Source of the DNA: Bartonella queenslandensis
GTDB lineage: Bacteria; Pseudomonadota; Alphaproteobacteria; Rhizobiales; Rhizobiaceae
NCBI RefSeq assembly: GCF_018155095.1
Contig: NZ_NAAI01000001.1
Span: forward strand, 186,001 to 250,000
Direction: 5' to 3'
DNA length: 64,000 nt
The notes under the pieces are model-generated. The model did not search any database. It saw nothing but the letters and a program-made list of their open reading frames with translations, and was not told where the DNA came from. A program made the position numbers and the translations under genes. Shown here piece by piece: positions 1-10,976 of the stretch (position 1 is its first letter; each line of letters starts with the position of its first letter).

Positions 1-858
1 AATAGCGACAGGATAACGATCTCGTGTCATGACATCAGCATAAGCGCCTCGGATTGCACCCCATAGAAATTTATCACGTACAGGACGCCCATTAACATAA
101 GCAAATTGATGAAGGCTGTTATTTCGGTTGAAAGATGGCAAACAAGCAAATCCCGTTAAGCGCACGGATTCGCGTTCAGCATTCAGTGCGATGCTGTTAG
201 GGGCAAATTCTTTTCCCATAATTTGGGTAATACGTTGTAATTGTCCTTGCGTATTATTTTCTGTTGCAGAGAGTTCCATAGATGTTCTGTCTAGTCCGGA
301 AAGAGAAAAACGAATATGCGGAAATGCAATAGCAATCCGCTTAATCATATCACTAATAGCATTTGTTTCAGCCCGATCAGTTTTCATAAATTTTAATCGT
401 GCGGGCGTGACAAAGAAAAGGTCACGAACTTCAACAATTGTTCCTAGATTTGCGGCTGCTGGTTTGGGGCCTACAATTTTTCCTGCAGTCACGGAAATTT
501 CAGCAGCATTCTCAGCCTCTTTTGTTCGTGAAATGAGTTTGAGTTTAGCAACAGAACCAATGGAGGGAAGGGCTTCTCCTCTAAATCCAAGGAAGCAGAT
601 ATTGTGTACGTCATCGGTGATCTTTGAAGTACAATGGCGAGAAACAGCTAAGGTTAACTGATCTACCGGAATTCCACAACCATTATCACTTACCTTTATA
701 AAATTTTTTCCACCATTTGCTGTAATAATTTCAATGCGCGTTGCACCAGCATCAATAGCATTTTCAACAAGTTCTTTGACAACATTTGCCGGCCGTTCAA
801 TAACTTCACCAGCGGCGATTTGATTAATAATATTTTCGCTAAGATGGCGTATAATCAT
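1..858 (-). CDS. mutL: DNA mismatch repair protein MutL (N-terminal part, cut by window edge)
   Basis: MutL is the GHKL ATPase that links MutS mismatch recognition to strand incision. Translated from the ATG at 858, the minus strand reads continuously for 286 codons to the window edge. It starts [19 protein letters not shown] and carries the MutL landmarks in order: the ATPase Asn region [20 protein letters not shown], the GFRGEAL lid motif, and the RHCTSK stretch between them. Only the N-terminal ATPase and the start of the transducer domain are here; the C-terminal dimerization domain lies outside. Family identity is secure; gene length cannot be judged. Confidence 0.95.
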   Translation of the reverse strand, partial: MIIRHLSENIINQIAAGEVIERPANVVKELVENAIDAGATRIEIITANGGKNFIKVSDNGCGIPVDQLTLAVSRHCTSKITDDVHNICFLGFRGEALPSIGSVAKLKLISRTKEAENAAEISVTAGKIVGPKPAAANLGTIVEVRDLFFVTPARLKFMKTDRAETNAISDMIKRIAIAFPHIRFSLSGLDRTSMELSATENNTQGQLQRITQIMGKEFAPNSIALNAERESVRLTGFACLPSFNRNNSLHQFAYVNGRPVRDKFLWGAIRGAYADVMTRDRYPVAI

Positions 859-1129
859 AATAAATTCTAAACAGGATTCTTAAGGGGTTTCATAGAAAAT
901 TATGATAACATCATTTGTGTAACATTCAAGAATGGGAAGGTATGAGAGGTATTATTTCTAAACACTATTTTTTTGAGAAAGTATTATACTCAATTTTTTC
1001 GTTATTCGAAGTATTAATAAATTATTTGGAAAAATAGAAAAAATAATTTTTATCATCCTAAAATAGCTTGCACCAATTTATCATCTAGGTCAAAAAAGAA
1101 ACAGTGTAAAAATGGAAGGCAATATATAT

Positions 1130-2218
1130 ATGGCGCGTATAAGCGGTATTTTAGCAGATAGTGATATACAAGCATTGATTGATAATAACTTTCTGAAAGC
1201 TCAGAGTCCATTTGATAGATCTCAAATACAACCTGCAAGCCTTGATCTTCGTTTAGGGGAGAAAGCTTATCGTATACGTGCTTCCTTTATGCCGGGTCTT
1301 GATACAAAAGTTTTCGATAAGCTTGAACGGTTAAAGTTACATGAGTTTGATTTACGAGATGGAGCTGTTTTAGAAACGGGGTGTGTTTATATCGTTCCAC
1401 TTTTAGAAAATTTGGCCTTACCAGAATTTTTATCTGCTATTGCTAATCCAAAAAGCTCTACGGGACGATTAGATATTTTTACACGAGTTATTACGGACAA
1501 TGCTCAAGAATTTGATAAAGTTTGTGCGGGTTATCATGGTCCGCTTTATCTGGAAATTAGTCCACGAACATTTCCAATTTTGGTACGTACAGGCTCGCAT
1601 TTATCACAGCTTCGATTTAGAAAAGGGCAAAGTTATTTAAATGAAATCGAGCTGCATGCTTTGCAAAGGCAAGAAACGTTGATATCAGATGATCTTCCTA
1701 ATATTAGCGCTGGTGGTATTGGGCTTTCCATTAATTTAAAAGGAGACGAAAATGGGCTGATAGGTTATCGTGGTAAACATCATACAAGTGTTATTGATAT
1801 TGATAAACGTGCTACTGCCCCCCTTTTAGATTTTTGGGAACCTCTTTTTGATCGTGGTCAAAGGGAGCTGGTTCTTGATCCTGATGAGTTTTACATTTTA
1901 GTTTCACGAGAGTTTGTTCATGTGCCTCCACTTTATGCTGCAGAAATGACACCTTTTGATCCCTTAGTGGGTGAGTTTAGGGTGCACTATGCAGGTTTTT
2001 TTGATCCAGGATTTGGACATAAGGAGGCAGGTGGTAAAGGTGCAAGAGCAGTTTTAGAAGTGCGGAGCCATGAAGTTCCCTTTATCTTAGAGCATGGTCA
2101 AATTATTGGCCGTTTGATCTATGAGCATATGCTTAATCAACCGTTAGCCCTTTATGGACATGATGTTGGATCACATTATCAAGCACAGGGTTTAAAGTTA
2201 TCCAAGCATTTTAAATGA
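1130..2218 (+). CDS. dcd: dCTP deaminase, double-length alphaproteobacterial form
   Basis: Deaminates dCTP to dUTP for thymidylate synthesis. The protein (about 362 residues) is roughly twice the length of E. coli Dcd, as in other Rhizobiales, where two dUTPase-like folds are fused. Seen directly: IQPASLDLRLGEKAYRIRA near the N terminus, NPKSSTGRLDIFTRVI in the first domain, and a second domain with PFDPLVGEFRVHYAGFFDPGFG and EVRSHEVPFILEHGQIIGRL, which match the deaminase/dUTPase core motifs. I chose the ATG at 1130 (MARISGIL) because GGAAGG lies about 10 bases upstream; an ATG at 1112 would add six residues. It stands alone on its strand, divergent from mutL. Confidence 0.9.
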   Translation: MARISGILADSDIQALIDNNFLKAQSPFDRSQIQPASLDLRLGEKAYRIRASFMPGLDTKVFDKLERLKLHEFDLRDGAVLETGCVYIVPLLENLALPEFLSAIANPKSSTGRLDIFTRVITDNAQEFDKVCAGYHGPLYLEISPRTFPILVRTGSHLSQLRFRKGQSYLNEIELHALQRQETLISDDLPNISAGGIGLSINLKGDENGLIGYRGKHHTSVIDIDKRATAPLLDFWEPLFDRGQRELVLDPDEFYILVSREFVHVPPLYAAEMTPFDPLVGEFRVHYAGFFDPGFGHKEAGGKGARAVLEVRSHEVPFILEHGQIIGRLIYEHMLNQPLALYGHDVGSHYQAQGLKLSKHFK

Positions 2219-3232
2219 GCTGAAAACTACAAATTTTGATAAAATGTATGCAGAAAATGTATTTTAAGTAAGAAATTTATTCTTAAAAAAATCGGCACTA
2301 TGCTCTCTATTTTCAGTTTTACAAGTTATGATTATCTTTGTATTTTAGAGGATATGAGAGGTATTTTGACTTCTTTTTAAAGAGTTTTTATTCATACGAG
2401 TTCTGTTTATGATGAGAAAAAGAATAGTTTCAATTGTTTCATCGTGAAAAGAGTTAAAATGAAAGATTTTTATTGCATTCAATTCTTATTCAATATGTCA
2501 TGCGTACGTATTATGAGAATAAATCAATAATTTACTAAAATTCTATCTAATAATAGCTTATTTGTTTTTCAAAAAAAAACGTGCAAGGCTGAGTGTTGCT
2601 ATTCACTAAATTTTAATAGCAATTTTTAATGAAGGGTGTTCTAACTTTAGTAAATCATTTATAGTCTCAAGATATAATATTGCCAGAAAATTATTCAACT
2701 AAATGTGAATAATTTCTATGATAATGAATATTAAAAGTTTTTTGTACTTTATGTGAATGAGGTATTGTATATTTTTATAAACTCTCATGGATAAGTAAAA
2801 TATCTCATGTTTGAATATTACATATGAGAATATTTCTGGACATACGTGACAGCTTTGTTTCCAGTATTAATTAAAAGTTTTTTCCCTATTTTGGGGGAGG
2901 TTATGGGTTATACTTAATGACAAGAGACTCTATATTCTTATAAACGATAATGTAAGGACTCTTTGGGGGAAGAGATGACTTTAAATTGCAACTAACTTAA
3001 GTGGCGGAGCAATCGCTTTCGAATAGGTATTCATTTAAAATAGAATATAATAATTTCAATTGTTCATGAACAATGTGTGAATACATACGTTATGGATACT
3101 GCTTCATACTGTGAAGTTTTATATTTGGAAAAGAGAAATAAATACGTTGTTTTTATCAATAAGTTTTTTTAGAAAGTTACAATCTCTGTTACTTATATCT
3201 ATTCAGTAAAGCGTTTTGGGAGGACATTGAAT
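2219..3232 (+). other. About 1 kb spacer, no gene supported
   Basis: AT-rich and broken by stops in all frames. Short ATG starts after purine-rich stretches (for example near 2900 and 2975) run only a few codons. I see no RNA gene and no recognisable remnant. Confidence 0.5.
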
Positions 3233-3331
3233 ATGGAAGGTATCTGGTGGTTCTTCTTATGCGTTTTAGGGTGTTTTCCCTTTTCATTTAGGAACAATGG
3301 TGTCATCAATGATTATTTCTTCAACATTTGA
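3233..3331 (+). CDS. Possible 32-residue leader peptide overlapping the start of lldD
   Basis: An ATG at 3233 follows a good Shine-Dalgarno (GGGAGG, 3218-3223) and opens a 32-codon frame starting [14 protein letters not shown]. It is rich in Trp, Phe and Cys and ends inside lldD in another frame. The lldD start itself has only a weak AGGAA ahead of it, so coupling by this leader is possible. It may equally be a remnant of a lost upstream gene or chance. No homolog is recognised. Confidence 0.25.
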   Translation: MEGIWWFFLCVLGCFPFSFRNNGVINDYFFNI

Positions 3332-4460
3332 TTATCGGAAGGCGGCAAAGCGTCGTCTTCCTCCCTTTCTTTTTCACTATATTGATGGAGGGGCTTATGC
3401 TGAAGAAACACTGCGACGTAATTGTACAGATCTTCAAGCTCTTGCACTGCGTCAAAGGATTTTAAGGCAAGTTGGTACAGTTGATCTTTCAATCACGCTT
3501 TTTGAGCAGAGACTTAATTTACCGATTGTTCTTGCCCCTGTTGGGCTGACAGGCATGTATGCACGTCGTGGTGAAGTACAAGCAGCGCGTGCTGCAGCGG
3601 CAAAAGGGATTCCTTTTACTCTATCTTCTGTTTCAGTTTGTCCCATTGCAGAAGTGCAGGAAGTGGTTGGAGATGCATTTTGGTTTCAACTTTATGTTCT
3701 CAAAGATCGCGGCTTTATGCGTGATGCATTAGAGCGGGCTTGGGCGTCTGGTGTGCGCACGTTGGTTTTTACCGTTGATATGCCAGTTCCTGGTGCACGT
3801 TATCGTGATGCACATTCGGGGATGTCTGGTCCTTATGCTGGATTACGCCGTTTTTTACAAGCTTTTACACATCCACATTGGGCTTGGAATGTTGGTGTTA
3901 TGGGTCGTCCCCATGATCTTGGAAATGTTTCCACTTATCTTAAAAAGAAAATTGCATTGGATGATTATGTTGGTTGGATTGGGGCAAATTTTGATCCATC
4001 AATTGGTTGGCATGATCTACAGTGGATTCGAGATTTCTGGAAGGGAAAAATGATTTTGAAAGGCATTCTTGATCCAGAAGATGCACGAGAAGCAGTACAA
4101 TTTGGTGCTGATGGTATTGTTGTTTCCAATCATGGCGGGCGCCAACTCGATGGTGTCTTATCAACGGCGCGAGCATTACCAGCAATTGCCGAGGCTGTAA
4201 AGAATGATTTGGTTATTTTAGTGGATTCAGGTGTGCGTTCTGGACTTGATGTTGTACGCATGATCACACAAGGCGCGGATGCCGTTATGATTGGTCGTGC
4301 TTATGTTTATGCACTTGCAGCAGCAGGTGAGAAAGGTGTTTTTCACCTGCTTGATCTTTTTGCCAATGAAATGCGGGTCGCTATGACACTGACTGGTGCT
4401 CAGACACTCAAAGAGATTACACGTGAAAGTTTAGTGAATACAGATGTCTTTAAACAATGA
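3309..4460 (+). CDS. lldD: L-lactate dehydrogenase (FMN-dependent, quinone-linked)
   Basis: Oxidizes L-lactate to pyruvate, passing electrons to the quinone pool at the inner membrane. The sequence tracks E. coli LldD almost throughout: [20 protein letters not shown] at the start, [20 protein letters not shown] FMN-binding segments, [21 protein letters not shown], and the active-site block [12 protein letters not shown] with the catalytic histidine, followed by [13 protein letters not shown] and [12 protein letters not shown] for the FMN phosphate. About 383 residues, close to the family norm. The start at 3309 matches E. coli; an ATG at 3297 (MVSSM) is 12 bases upstream and has AGGAA before it. 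No lactate permease or lldR-type regulator is adjacent. Confidence 0.95.
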   Translation: MIISSTFDYRKAAKRRLPPFLFHYIDGGAYAEETLRRNCTDLQALALRQRILRQVGTVDLSITLFEQRLNLPIVLAPVGLTGMYARRGEVQAARAAAAKGIPFTLSSVSVCPIAEVQEVVGDAFWFQLYVLKDRGFMRDALERAWASGVRTLVFTVDMPVPGARYRDAHSGMSGPYAGLRRFLQAFTHPHWAWNVGVMGRPHDLGNVSTYLKKKIALDDYVGWIGANFDPSIGWHDLQWIRDFWKGKMILKGILDPEDAREAVQFGADGIVVSNHGGRQLDGVLSTARALPAIAEAVKNDLVILVDSGVRSGLDVVRMITQGADAVMIGRAYVYALAAAGEKGVFHLLDLFANEMRVAMTLTGAQTLKEITRESLVNTDVFKQ

Positions 4461-4687
4461 AAATTATGTTTTATACTGCTTTTAGAAACAAAAAGTCTTT
4501 TTTATAGAAGAGCATCATTGTATATTTTACAGATCTGTTGACAGTTAACGTTAAAGAAAAAGGTCAAAATTCTTCTCCATAAAATGATAAAAATACCCAA
4601 TAAAGAAAAAACTTCATAATCATGAATGTAGAAAAAGCAAAAATAACACTGCAGGCATCTTTTAATTCACTTTTTTAAAAGATTATT

Positions 4688-4774
4688 CTAAGGATAAAAA
4701 GGAATAAGTGCTGCGAGTAAAGGTATCACAACTGTTGACGTAGAAAAAATAGATATAAATAATGCTGTGAGCAT
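4688..4774 (-). CDS. Tiny hydrophobic peptide (28 residues) with strong ribosome binding site
   Basis: A minus-strand ATG at 4774 is preceded five bases away by AGGAGAGG, one of the better Shine-Dalgarno sequences in this window. The frame encodes 28 residues, nearly all hydrophobic (MLTALFISIFSTSTVVIPLL, then AALIPFYP), enough for one membrane-spanning helix, and then stops. It lies in a gene desert. Size and composition resemble type I toxin peptides or small membrane-complex subunits, but I recognise no family. No antisense RNA can be shown from sequence alone. Confidence 0.35.
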   Translation of the reverse strand: MLTALFISIFSTSTVVIPLLAALIPFYP

Positions 4775-7700
4775 TTTTCCTCTCCTATTTATAAAAATAT
4801 AATACATTAACTATGTATTGTGTTAATACATAATATACATTTAGTATATAACTAATTTCATTTAAAAAGTCAATATGAATTATTGATAATATATAAATTT
4901 ATAGTAATATGGAGATATATTATATAATATAATATTATTTATGTTAATTTTAATGAATAATTATATTATATAGGTATAATATTGTCTTTTATGGAATGCA
5001 TTTTTAAATAATAAAAAATACAATATATTATCTTTTAAATAAAACGCATTCATTAGAAAGCAAGACAACGTAATCTAAGATTCTTATCATCCATTTTTTC
5101 TTGTTCTATCAATTACTTATGATAGTTTTGAACTTGCGAGCGTATTAGGAGACAGTTTAATACTTTTTGTATAGTATGACATTGCCAATACAGTTTTCGT
5201 TATATTTTCCAGACTTATTCTATAATTTGCCAAAATATTCCATTGGCTTCCATTACAGATTAGCTCATTCGGTATTGTTAATGATATAAATTGGTATGGA
5301 ATGTTTTATTCCAGAAGCTATCTAGCAATTCTATTTCTAAGTTTTCATTGATATTATTCTCTTAACAAATAATCACAGTTCTCTATGAGATTTTCATGAC
5401 TTTAGCACTGTATATTATCTAAAGGTCGAATTGTTATCACATCTGTAACTGTTGGTATAATTTCTATTTTTGAGCTATTTAGAAACATCAAGATAAATTT
5501 GAATAGTTTCTCTAGTAGCGAGTAAGAGAATATCTTTTCCTTTTTATGATAGAAGCTTTATAAATACCGATTTTTAAAGCATTCCTTAAATAAAGCACTC
5601 TTATGAAGATTTTTAACCAACGCGCTTTCTTAAACCCGTATAAATGGGTGCAAGATTACGGAAAGTAGAAAGAATTGCAATTAATCGAATTATTACTCGT
5701 AAGTAATTGGAAAGATACTATTGATTTTATTGTTGAATGAAAAATTTTTTCTCTTTTAAATAGAGGGGGTATCTAACCAAAAGAGGTAGTTTTCGAGCAG
5801 TCTGTTTGATGCAATACAATTTAATATTGCAGCCATTTTATTATTGCTTGAAGCCGTGAGAAGATGGCTATATAGATGAGAGAATATAAAAAATGATTGA
5901 ATATATTTTACGATAAAAAATTATAATTCTGTGAATCTCGTAGTCTCACGCCAGCTACTGATATTGATGATGAAAAATTTGACAAAATAATCATCAAAAT
6001 TATTGAAGACATTTTTCATCGTGCGTACACAAAGCCTTTTGTCGATGTGGGTATATTTTTTTAGGCAGAAATTCATTCTATTCGTTAAAATCAGTAAGAA
6101 TTTCTCAAGTGATGTCGTAAATTTTTGGGAAAATGTTACAATGCCACGATCATCCTTTTATGAAAACGGTTAGCGTTTCAGATGAGCAGCAGTGATGTGT
6201 TTCAACCTTAATAAGGCAAGATCTAGAACCCCTCATGGATTTAGAATGGGTCGCCAAGGCTTTGTATTTATAGCAATTATTAGCGGGAAGGTAAACAATC
6301 GTACGATGAGAGTTAAAATCTGTTGTAGTACGCGGTTAATTCTTTTAAATTTTACGGGGTGCCAAAACTTGTTGACTAATCTTTAACAGGCGGTTTGCAT
6401 TGAACATTTAAGCGAGGCTGACTTATTGTGTGTTATGAATGTTCAAACACTTTATTTTATTCTAACTCACCTTATTGTGGTACTATTATTACGGAAATGA
6501 TTTGTGTAAGCGAGAAAATTATCAGATATGGCATGAGTTTTGCATAAATAAAAGGAAGATGCCTGTTGTCTTTAAACAATATGTTAGAAGTTTGAAAAAC
6601 TTTCAATTACTTTATAAAAAGATTATATCATCTGATACAGATCGCTCTTCAAATAATGCAATTGTTGTTAAGGAATGAAGCATCACCAAATTTGATTTCT
6701 AAAACAAAAAACAATATGTATTAAAGGTTTTTTTATTTTGAAGACTTGTTGAGAATTTTTTCATAATCTTTTGAAAAAAGTGAACTGATACAAGATGTTT
6801 TATCAAAATACAGAAAATTTTCTAACAGCTTACAAATAAATCTAAAAAATATATATTAAATATAAAAAAATGTTGCAACATGTTAGCAGAAAGAGCTTTA
6901 GAAACGAGAAGCAAAGTGTATAAAGATGCGCAAGGACGCATTGCTACATATCTTTTTATAATTTAATAAAAATAAGGATTAAAGAAAAAATTCTATATCA
7001 AAAACTAAAAGGAGGTCTGAAGGGCGGATCAAAAAAGATGAACATGCAATGCGTGAAAAGGTAGATGAGACCGTAAATTAGATAAGGATGATTCATAGAC
7101 TCATCAGCAGCATTCGTAAAATTATCTCCTCAAGGTAAACAATGTGATGAAGCAGGGAGAGTGAATGTTCGAAAAAATATACGTGCTCTTGGTTATTTCA
7201 TTACACCACAATAAGCGCCGTAAAATGGAGCGTGGTCCTATTACAAGACTTTCTTTAAAAGGAATTATCAGCACGTGAAAGAGTTATAGTGATCTTCTCA
7301 AAGAAGGTAATGGTCCTATTGTCTTTCGAGAACAAACTATCTTAAACCAGCAAAGCAATATTTTCAAGAAATTGACCAAGTGGCTTTTGAAAGTAAAAAA
7401 AAATGAAGGAGAAAATGGACGTTGGTTTTCTCCATTGGAGTTGCATGTTATTTCACGGATAGGGAGCTTACCTATAGAAAAATTAATAGCCAATATCATC
7501 AGCAATGTTTTCGCATCCCTTTAGCATAAAAAAGTAGATATAATGTGAAAAGATTTAGTTTATCTTCACGGGTATGACGGTAAAAAACCGAAATAACGTT
7601 ATTTACAAATCACATAAAACCAACATCTTTGTACAGTTTTGTGGATTAGTTTTCTTAAAGTATGGACAGATCTATAGACATTGTTTTTCCTGAAGACAAC

Positions 7701-8017
7701 TTTTCATATCATTAGATCTTTGAGCGGCAATAACAGAGCAATCCATAGCATGTTTTTTCTCTTATTTTGATAAGATAACAGAGATCCCCTTAGAATATAT
7801 TGGATACACTCAATCATTTTACGTGAATATAATCAGTTGAATTCTTTCCTCTCAAACCACCCCCCCTTATCACTCCTATTAAATTCAGTCACTCCAACTA
7901 AATTAAGAGACTATCAAAGTATTTTAACCCTTTAAGTGCACTTCTGTTTTAATTTGAATGTACGTACTTCTTTCAAATTTTTTCATTGATTAATGTTTCA
8001 GAGGAATTATATTTTCA
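4775..8017. other. Gene desert with decayed coding fragments, probable phage remnant
   Basis: About 3.2 kb without an intact gene. The part up to about 5.1 kb is extremely AT-rich. Between about 5.9 and 7.53 kb short stretches read like protein but are broken by stops and frame changes, for example TPATDIDDEKFDKII near 5955, MLAERALETRSKVYKDAQGR near 6880, and DEAGRVNVRKNIRALGYF, DLLKEGNGPIVFREQ and ENGRWFSPLELHVISRIGSL between 7145 and 7480 (plus strand). I cannot name these families. Their position beside the lysis cassette suggests decayed prophage or gene-transfer-agent genes; that is inference. Confidence 0.4.
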
Positions 8018-8233
8018 TCATTTTTCTTTTCGTGTATGCCTCCACCCACATAGACGCTCACCTTGTTCGTTATGTTTTAGAATATCTCTTGCCAAATTAG
8101 GGCTAATGACATTGATATCTTGTCGATTCAAATAAATTGGCAGCCATCCAATACAAGAGGTTCGTTCATTCGTCGCGCAACCAGTTAGAAAGCTTATTGC
8201 GCACATCAGCATCACTTTTCTTGTTAATTTCAT
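8018..8233 (-). CDS. Rz1-like outer-membrane spanin lipoprotein
   Basis: A 71-residue protein with a basic N terminus, a hydrophobic stretch and a lipobox, LTGC, with the lipidated Cys at residue 19 (MKLTRKVMLMCAISFLTGCA). Its start lies inside the preceding gene in another frame, an overlap of 68 bases. Overlap of a short lipoprotein gene with an inner-membrane, coiled-coil gene is the classic Rz/Rz1 layout, where the two proteins bridge the envelope and disrupt the outer membrane at the end of phage lysis. I infer the role from architecture and the lysozyme gene next door; sequence similarity within spanins is too low to check by eye. Confidence 0.6.
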   Translation of the reverse strand: MKLTRKVMLMCAISFLTGCATNERTSCIGWLPIYLNRQDINVISPNLARDILKHNEQGERLCGWRHTRKEK

Positions 8234-8393
8234 TTTCTACCTCAAGCCGTGTTTTCGCTATATTAAAAGCTTCCTTTGTTTGTTTTTGCTTCTCAACTTT
8301 TTTCCCAAGGAAAAAGGCTTTCACTAAAGCTATAAGAAAAGCTGCTATGATTGCTGACGTCATCGTCAGATATTTTTTTATCCATAAGATCAT
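8166..8393 (-). CDS. Rz-like inner-membrane spanin
   Basis: 75 residues: an N-terminal transmembrane helix (about residues 10-31) followed by a highly charged, helix-prone tail (KKVEKQKQTKEAFNIAKTRL), the usual design of an i-spanin. Its ATG overlaps the stop of the lysozyme gene by four bases (ATGA), so the two are translationally coupled, and the Rz1-like lipoprotein starts within its 3' part. Together these form a lysozyme, i-spanin, o-spanin cassette on the minus strand. Function is inferred from topology and context. Confidence 0.6.
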   Translation of the reverse strand: MILWIKKYLTMTSAIIAAFLIALVKAFFLGKKVEKQKQTKEAFNIAKTRLEVENEINKKSDADVRNKLSNWLRDE

Positions 8394-9052
8394 AGGCGGT
8401 GTTCCTGAAAACGTTTAGCAATATATACCATAGCTGTACAAGCAGCTAAAACCATAATGCCTGCTAAGGCCCATTGGACAGGACCATTTCCGACAAAAAG
8501 CCCCCCAAGCCCTGAAAAAGAGCCTATGACTGGGGCAAGAGCTTCTATTTTGCAAATGCCTGTCACACCTTCTGACTCGACTACATGATAATTAGGGGCA
8601 ACATGAGCTCCTTTCGCCCATAACCCTGCTTCAGCTGCTCGGCGATTGACAAGACCGCGGATACGTTTTCCTTTTACTCTTGTCCATTTTTGCAATTCAG
8701 TTGGTACGGCTTCATATTCACCTTTATTGAGTTTTTTTAAAAGCGTAGAATTGCAAAAAGCTTTTATTCCTACATTATAGCAAAATGACACTAATGCCGC
8801 GAATTGCTCATCATTTAAAGGAAGGGTAACGGATTTTTCAACAACGGCTTCACACTCTTTCAAGTCCTGGCAAAGAATTTTTTCAGCTTCTTTTTCCGTG
8901 ATTTGCATGTCTTTATGGACAGTTGGAGCGCCAGCTGCACTTGTATGCCCATAACCAATTGTCCATATCCCACCGGAATCCTCATAGGACTTTAAACGCA
9001 AGCCCTCCCATTGCTTAATCAGTGTAAGCCCTTCTGTTGATATTTTTCGCAT
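8390..9052 (-). CDS. Phage-type lysozyme (GH24) with C-terminal membrane segment
   Basis: Cleaves peptidoglycan during phage or gene-transfer-agent release. The GH24 catalytic triad is visible in the P22/T4 spacing: Glu16, Asp25 and Thr31 in WEGLRLKSYEDSGGIWTIGY, followed by GHT. The lysozyme domain covers about residues 5-140, then a linker leads to a hydrophobic segment near residues 188-210 (WALAGIMVLAACTAMVYIA), so the enzyme appears membrane-anchored or fused to a holin-like segment. I start at MRKISTEG (9052); the frame is open to an ATG at 9112, which would add 20 residues. It leads the spanin pair. Intact despite the decay upstream. Confidence 0.85.
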   Translation of the reverse strand: MRKISTEGLTLIKQWEGLRLKSYEDSGGIWTIGYGHTSAAGAPTVHKDMQITEKEAEKILCQDLKECEAVVEKSVTLPLNDEQFAALVSFCYNVGIKAFCNSTLLKKLNKGEYEAVPTELQKWTRVKGKRIRGLVNRRAAEAGLWAKGAHVAPNYHVVESEGVTGICKIEALAPVIGSFSGLGGLFVGNGPVQWALAGIMVLAACTAMVYIAKRFQEHRL

Positions 9053-9112
9053 TATTTTTTTTACCCTATAAAAAAACCTACACAAAGCAGGATATGAATT
9101 CAAAACCTTCAT

Positions 9113-10389
9113 CTACTCAATTTTTAAGAACGAAACGATGAAAAAGACTCATTGAACTAAAGCGACCATAGCATGATATATTAAAGGCCATATCGTTTTT
9201 AATTATAACAAAGATCACTTTAACCACTATTCATTTTGTAGTAATTAATTTTTTCTTGATCCTAAATAAAATAAACTTTCGATAAACTAATTTATAATCA
9301 GCTATTCCACTTATAAATATAATTGATCCAGAATCATTTAGAGAAAAGTCACTTGAAAAATTTCAATACCTCTAGCGAAGAAAAGCTCTTTTCAATAAAA
9401 ATATAATAATTAACGAAATAATAGACATTATATTTCTAAATAATCCTAAAATCCATAACACACGTAACATAAATTTCTATAAAACAAAAAAATACATTAT
9501 AATAAACATTCTACATCTGCTAATTACCTTAGAATCGACATATCAAACACATAATGTATTATACATATTTAACCAAAAAAGCTATAGTTAATTTAATTAG
9601 TATTTATTTTTTTTCTCTCATTGCTTCATTTCTTTAAAAACATACCTTCATGAATGATTTGAAATAAACTGTTACATCAATTTATTATAAATTTACATAA
9701 AAACATAATGGATATTTATCCATTTCTTATCGTCTGTTTCCAACAGAAACAATATATTAGAGGAGCATATGCAATGATATTTGATGGTTTTTAAAAGAAT
9801 ATTATACCGTAATAGATTTGGACAGTAATCTTGGTTATATATTTTTTATACGAATAACACTTTCGTCTTTTTCATATAAAGTGTTTTTGGGGCATTTGGG
9901 GCAAGAGTATTATCTTTGTCTGGAGTTTTATTGGTCACATTTCCAAGCAACATCTTAAACAAATCAATCAAGCTTTTGAATTTTTTAGGGGCAATAACAC
10001 AAGGGATATAAAAGATTTTGATAAAAGCTTCTTGAAGTTAGAGAGGAAATTTTTCCCTCCCTACTTTTTCATCCATTTATGTAAAAAATGAGATGCTCTT
10101 TGATAATGGCCATAGATATTTAATAATCCGTGAATGTATAGCTTTTTGCACCCAAAACCACGCTCGTAATTGGGGGCCTCAAGGTGTATTTCCAAAGCCA
10201 TACAAACTAGAAAGAGCCGTTAAGGTGTAGAAAAAAGAGTCGCAACATTTACCCTAGAGAGAAATACGGAGTAAATAACAACAAATTAGATAAAATTTTA
10301 TAAATTTCAAAGGATGGACTAATAAGATGGTCTAAAAACAGAGAATTAAACAAAAAATTTATATATTTCAATATGTTAAAGACAAAAAG
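9113..10389. other. 1.3 kb AT-rich spacer with possible remnants
   Basis: No open gene. A good Shine-Dalgarno (AGAGGAG near 9758) is followed by ATGs that stop after a few codons, which looks like the start of a destroyed gene; protein-like fragments continue to about 9900 and around 10110-10210, but I cannot assign them. The region ends at the 3' side of tRNA-Thr, a typical integration end; no duplicated tRNA end was seen. Confidence 0.35.
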
Positions 10390-10465
10390 TGGTGCCGCAT
10401 GCCGGATTCGAACCAGCGACCCCATCATTACGAATGATGTGCTCTACCAACTGAGCTAATGCGGC
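10390..10465 (-). tRNA. tRNA-Thr (anticodon CGT)
   Basis: Reads on the minus strand as a 76-base cloverleaf with encoded CCA. The 7-bp acceptor stem is GCCGCAT/ATGCGGC, the anticodon arm is CATCA-TTCGTAA-TGATG, giving anticodon CGT, and the T arm is CCGG-type with TTCGAAT. It reads ACG codons. It marks the right border of the decayed region next to the lysis cassette. Confidence 0.95.
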
Positions 10466-10976
10466 ATAGATTTTTAAGTCAATGAAACAAAAACCAATTC
10501 GAGGGTAATAGCTAAAAGTATGTATAAAAGCAAGTATGCATTTTTTAGACATATAGAACAGTTTTTATAAGATTCCTCATTAATTTCAAGAAGTTTCAAT
10601 CTTATAAGGAGTGCTGATATTGGAAAATTTTTTTTATATGTGATTTCTAATACTAAAACTAAGGAAGTGTTTTAGAGTGTAAAACAGCGACATAGAAAGG
10701 TATAGAGCCTTTAGTGGATTTCAATTTTTTCTATACAGAGTTTTCTTATCGGCGCGGATTAAATTTATTCGCTAATTTCTTTGAATTGATGCAAATGGAG
10801 TGATGTTATCATTATCTATAAAAATCATAAGTAATAGTATATATTTATATAAAGCATTGTAATCTGTTCTTATGATCAAGTAACGTTCAGTTGTTTTGAT
10901 AGGGTAAGGTACTCTAAACTATATTAATTGTGTATAGTACCAGTGAGTTCTGGAAATCTTTTTCAAAATTTGTTCT
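10466..10976. other. Spacer, nothing recognised
   Basis: About 510 AT-rich bases between the 5' side of tRNA-Thr and a small membrane protein gene. The promoter of the tRNA must lie just right of it on the minus strand, but I see no clear boxes. Confidence 0.4.

Noticed and set aside
128..661. Plus-strand open frame of 177 codons
   Set aside because: It is the antisense shadow of mutL, whose conserved motifs are all on the minus strand.
4800..5040. Extremely AT-rich tract as a possible replication origin
   Set aside because: I see no DnaA-box cluster and no dnaA, parA/parB or hemE neighbour; AT richness alone is not enough in this genome.
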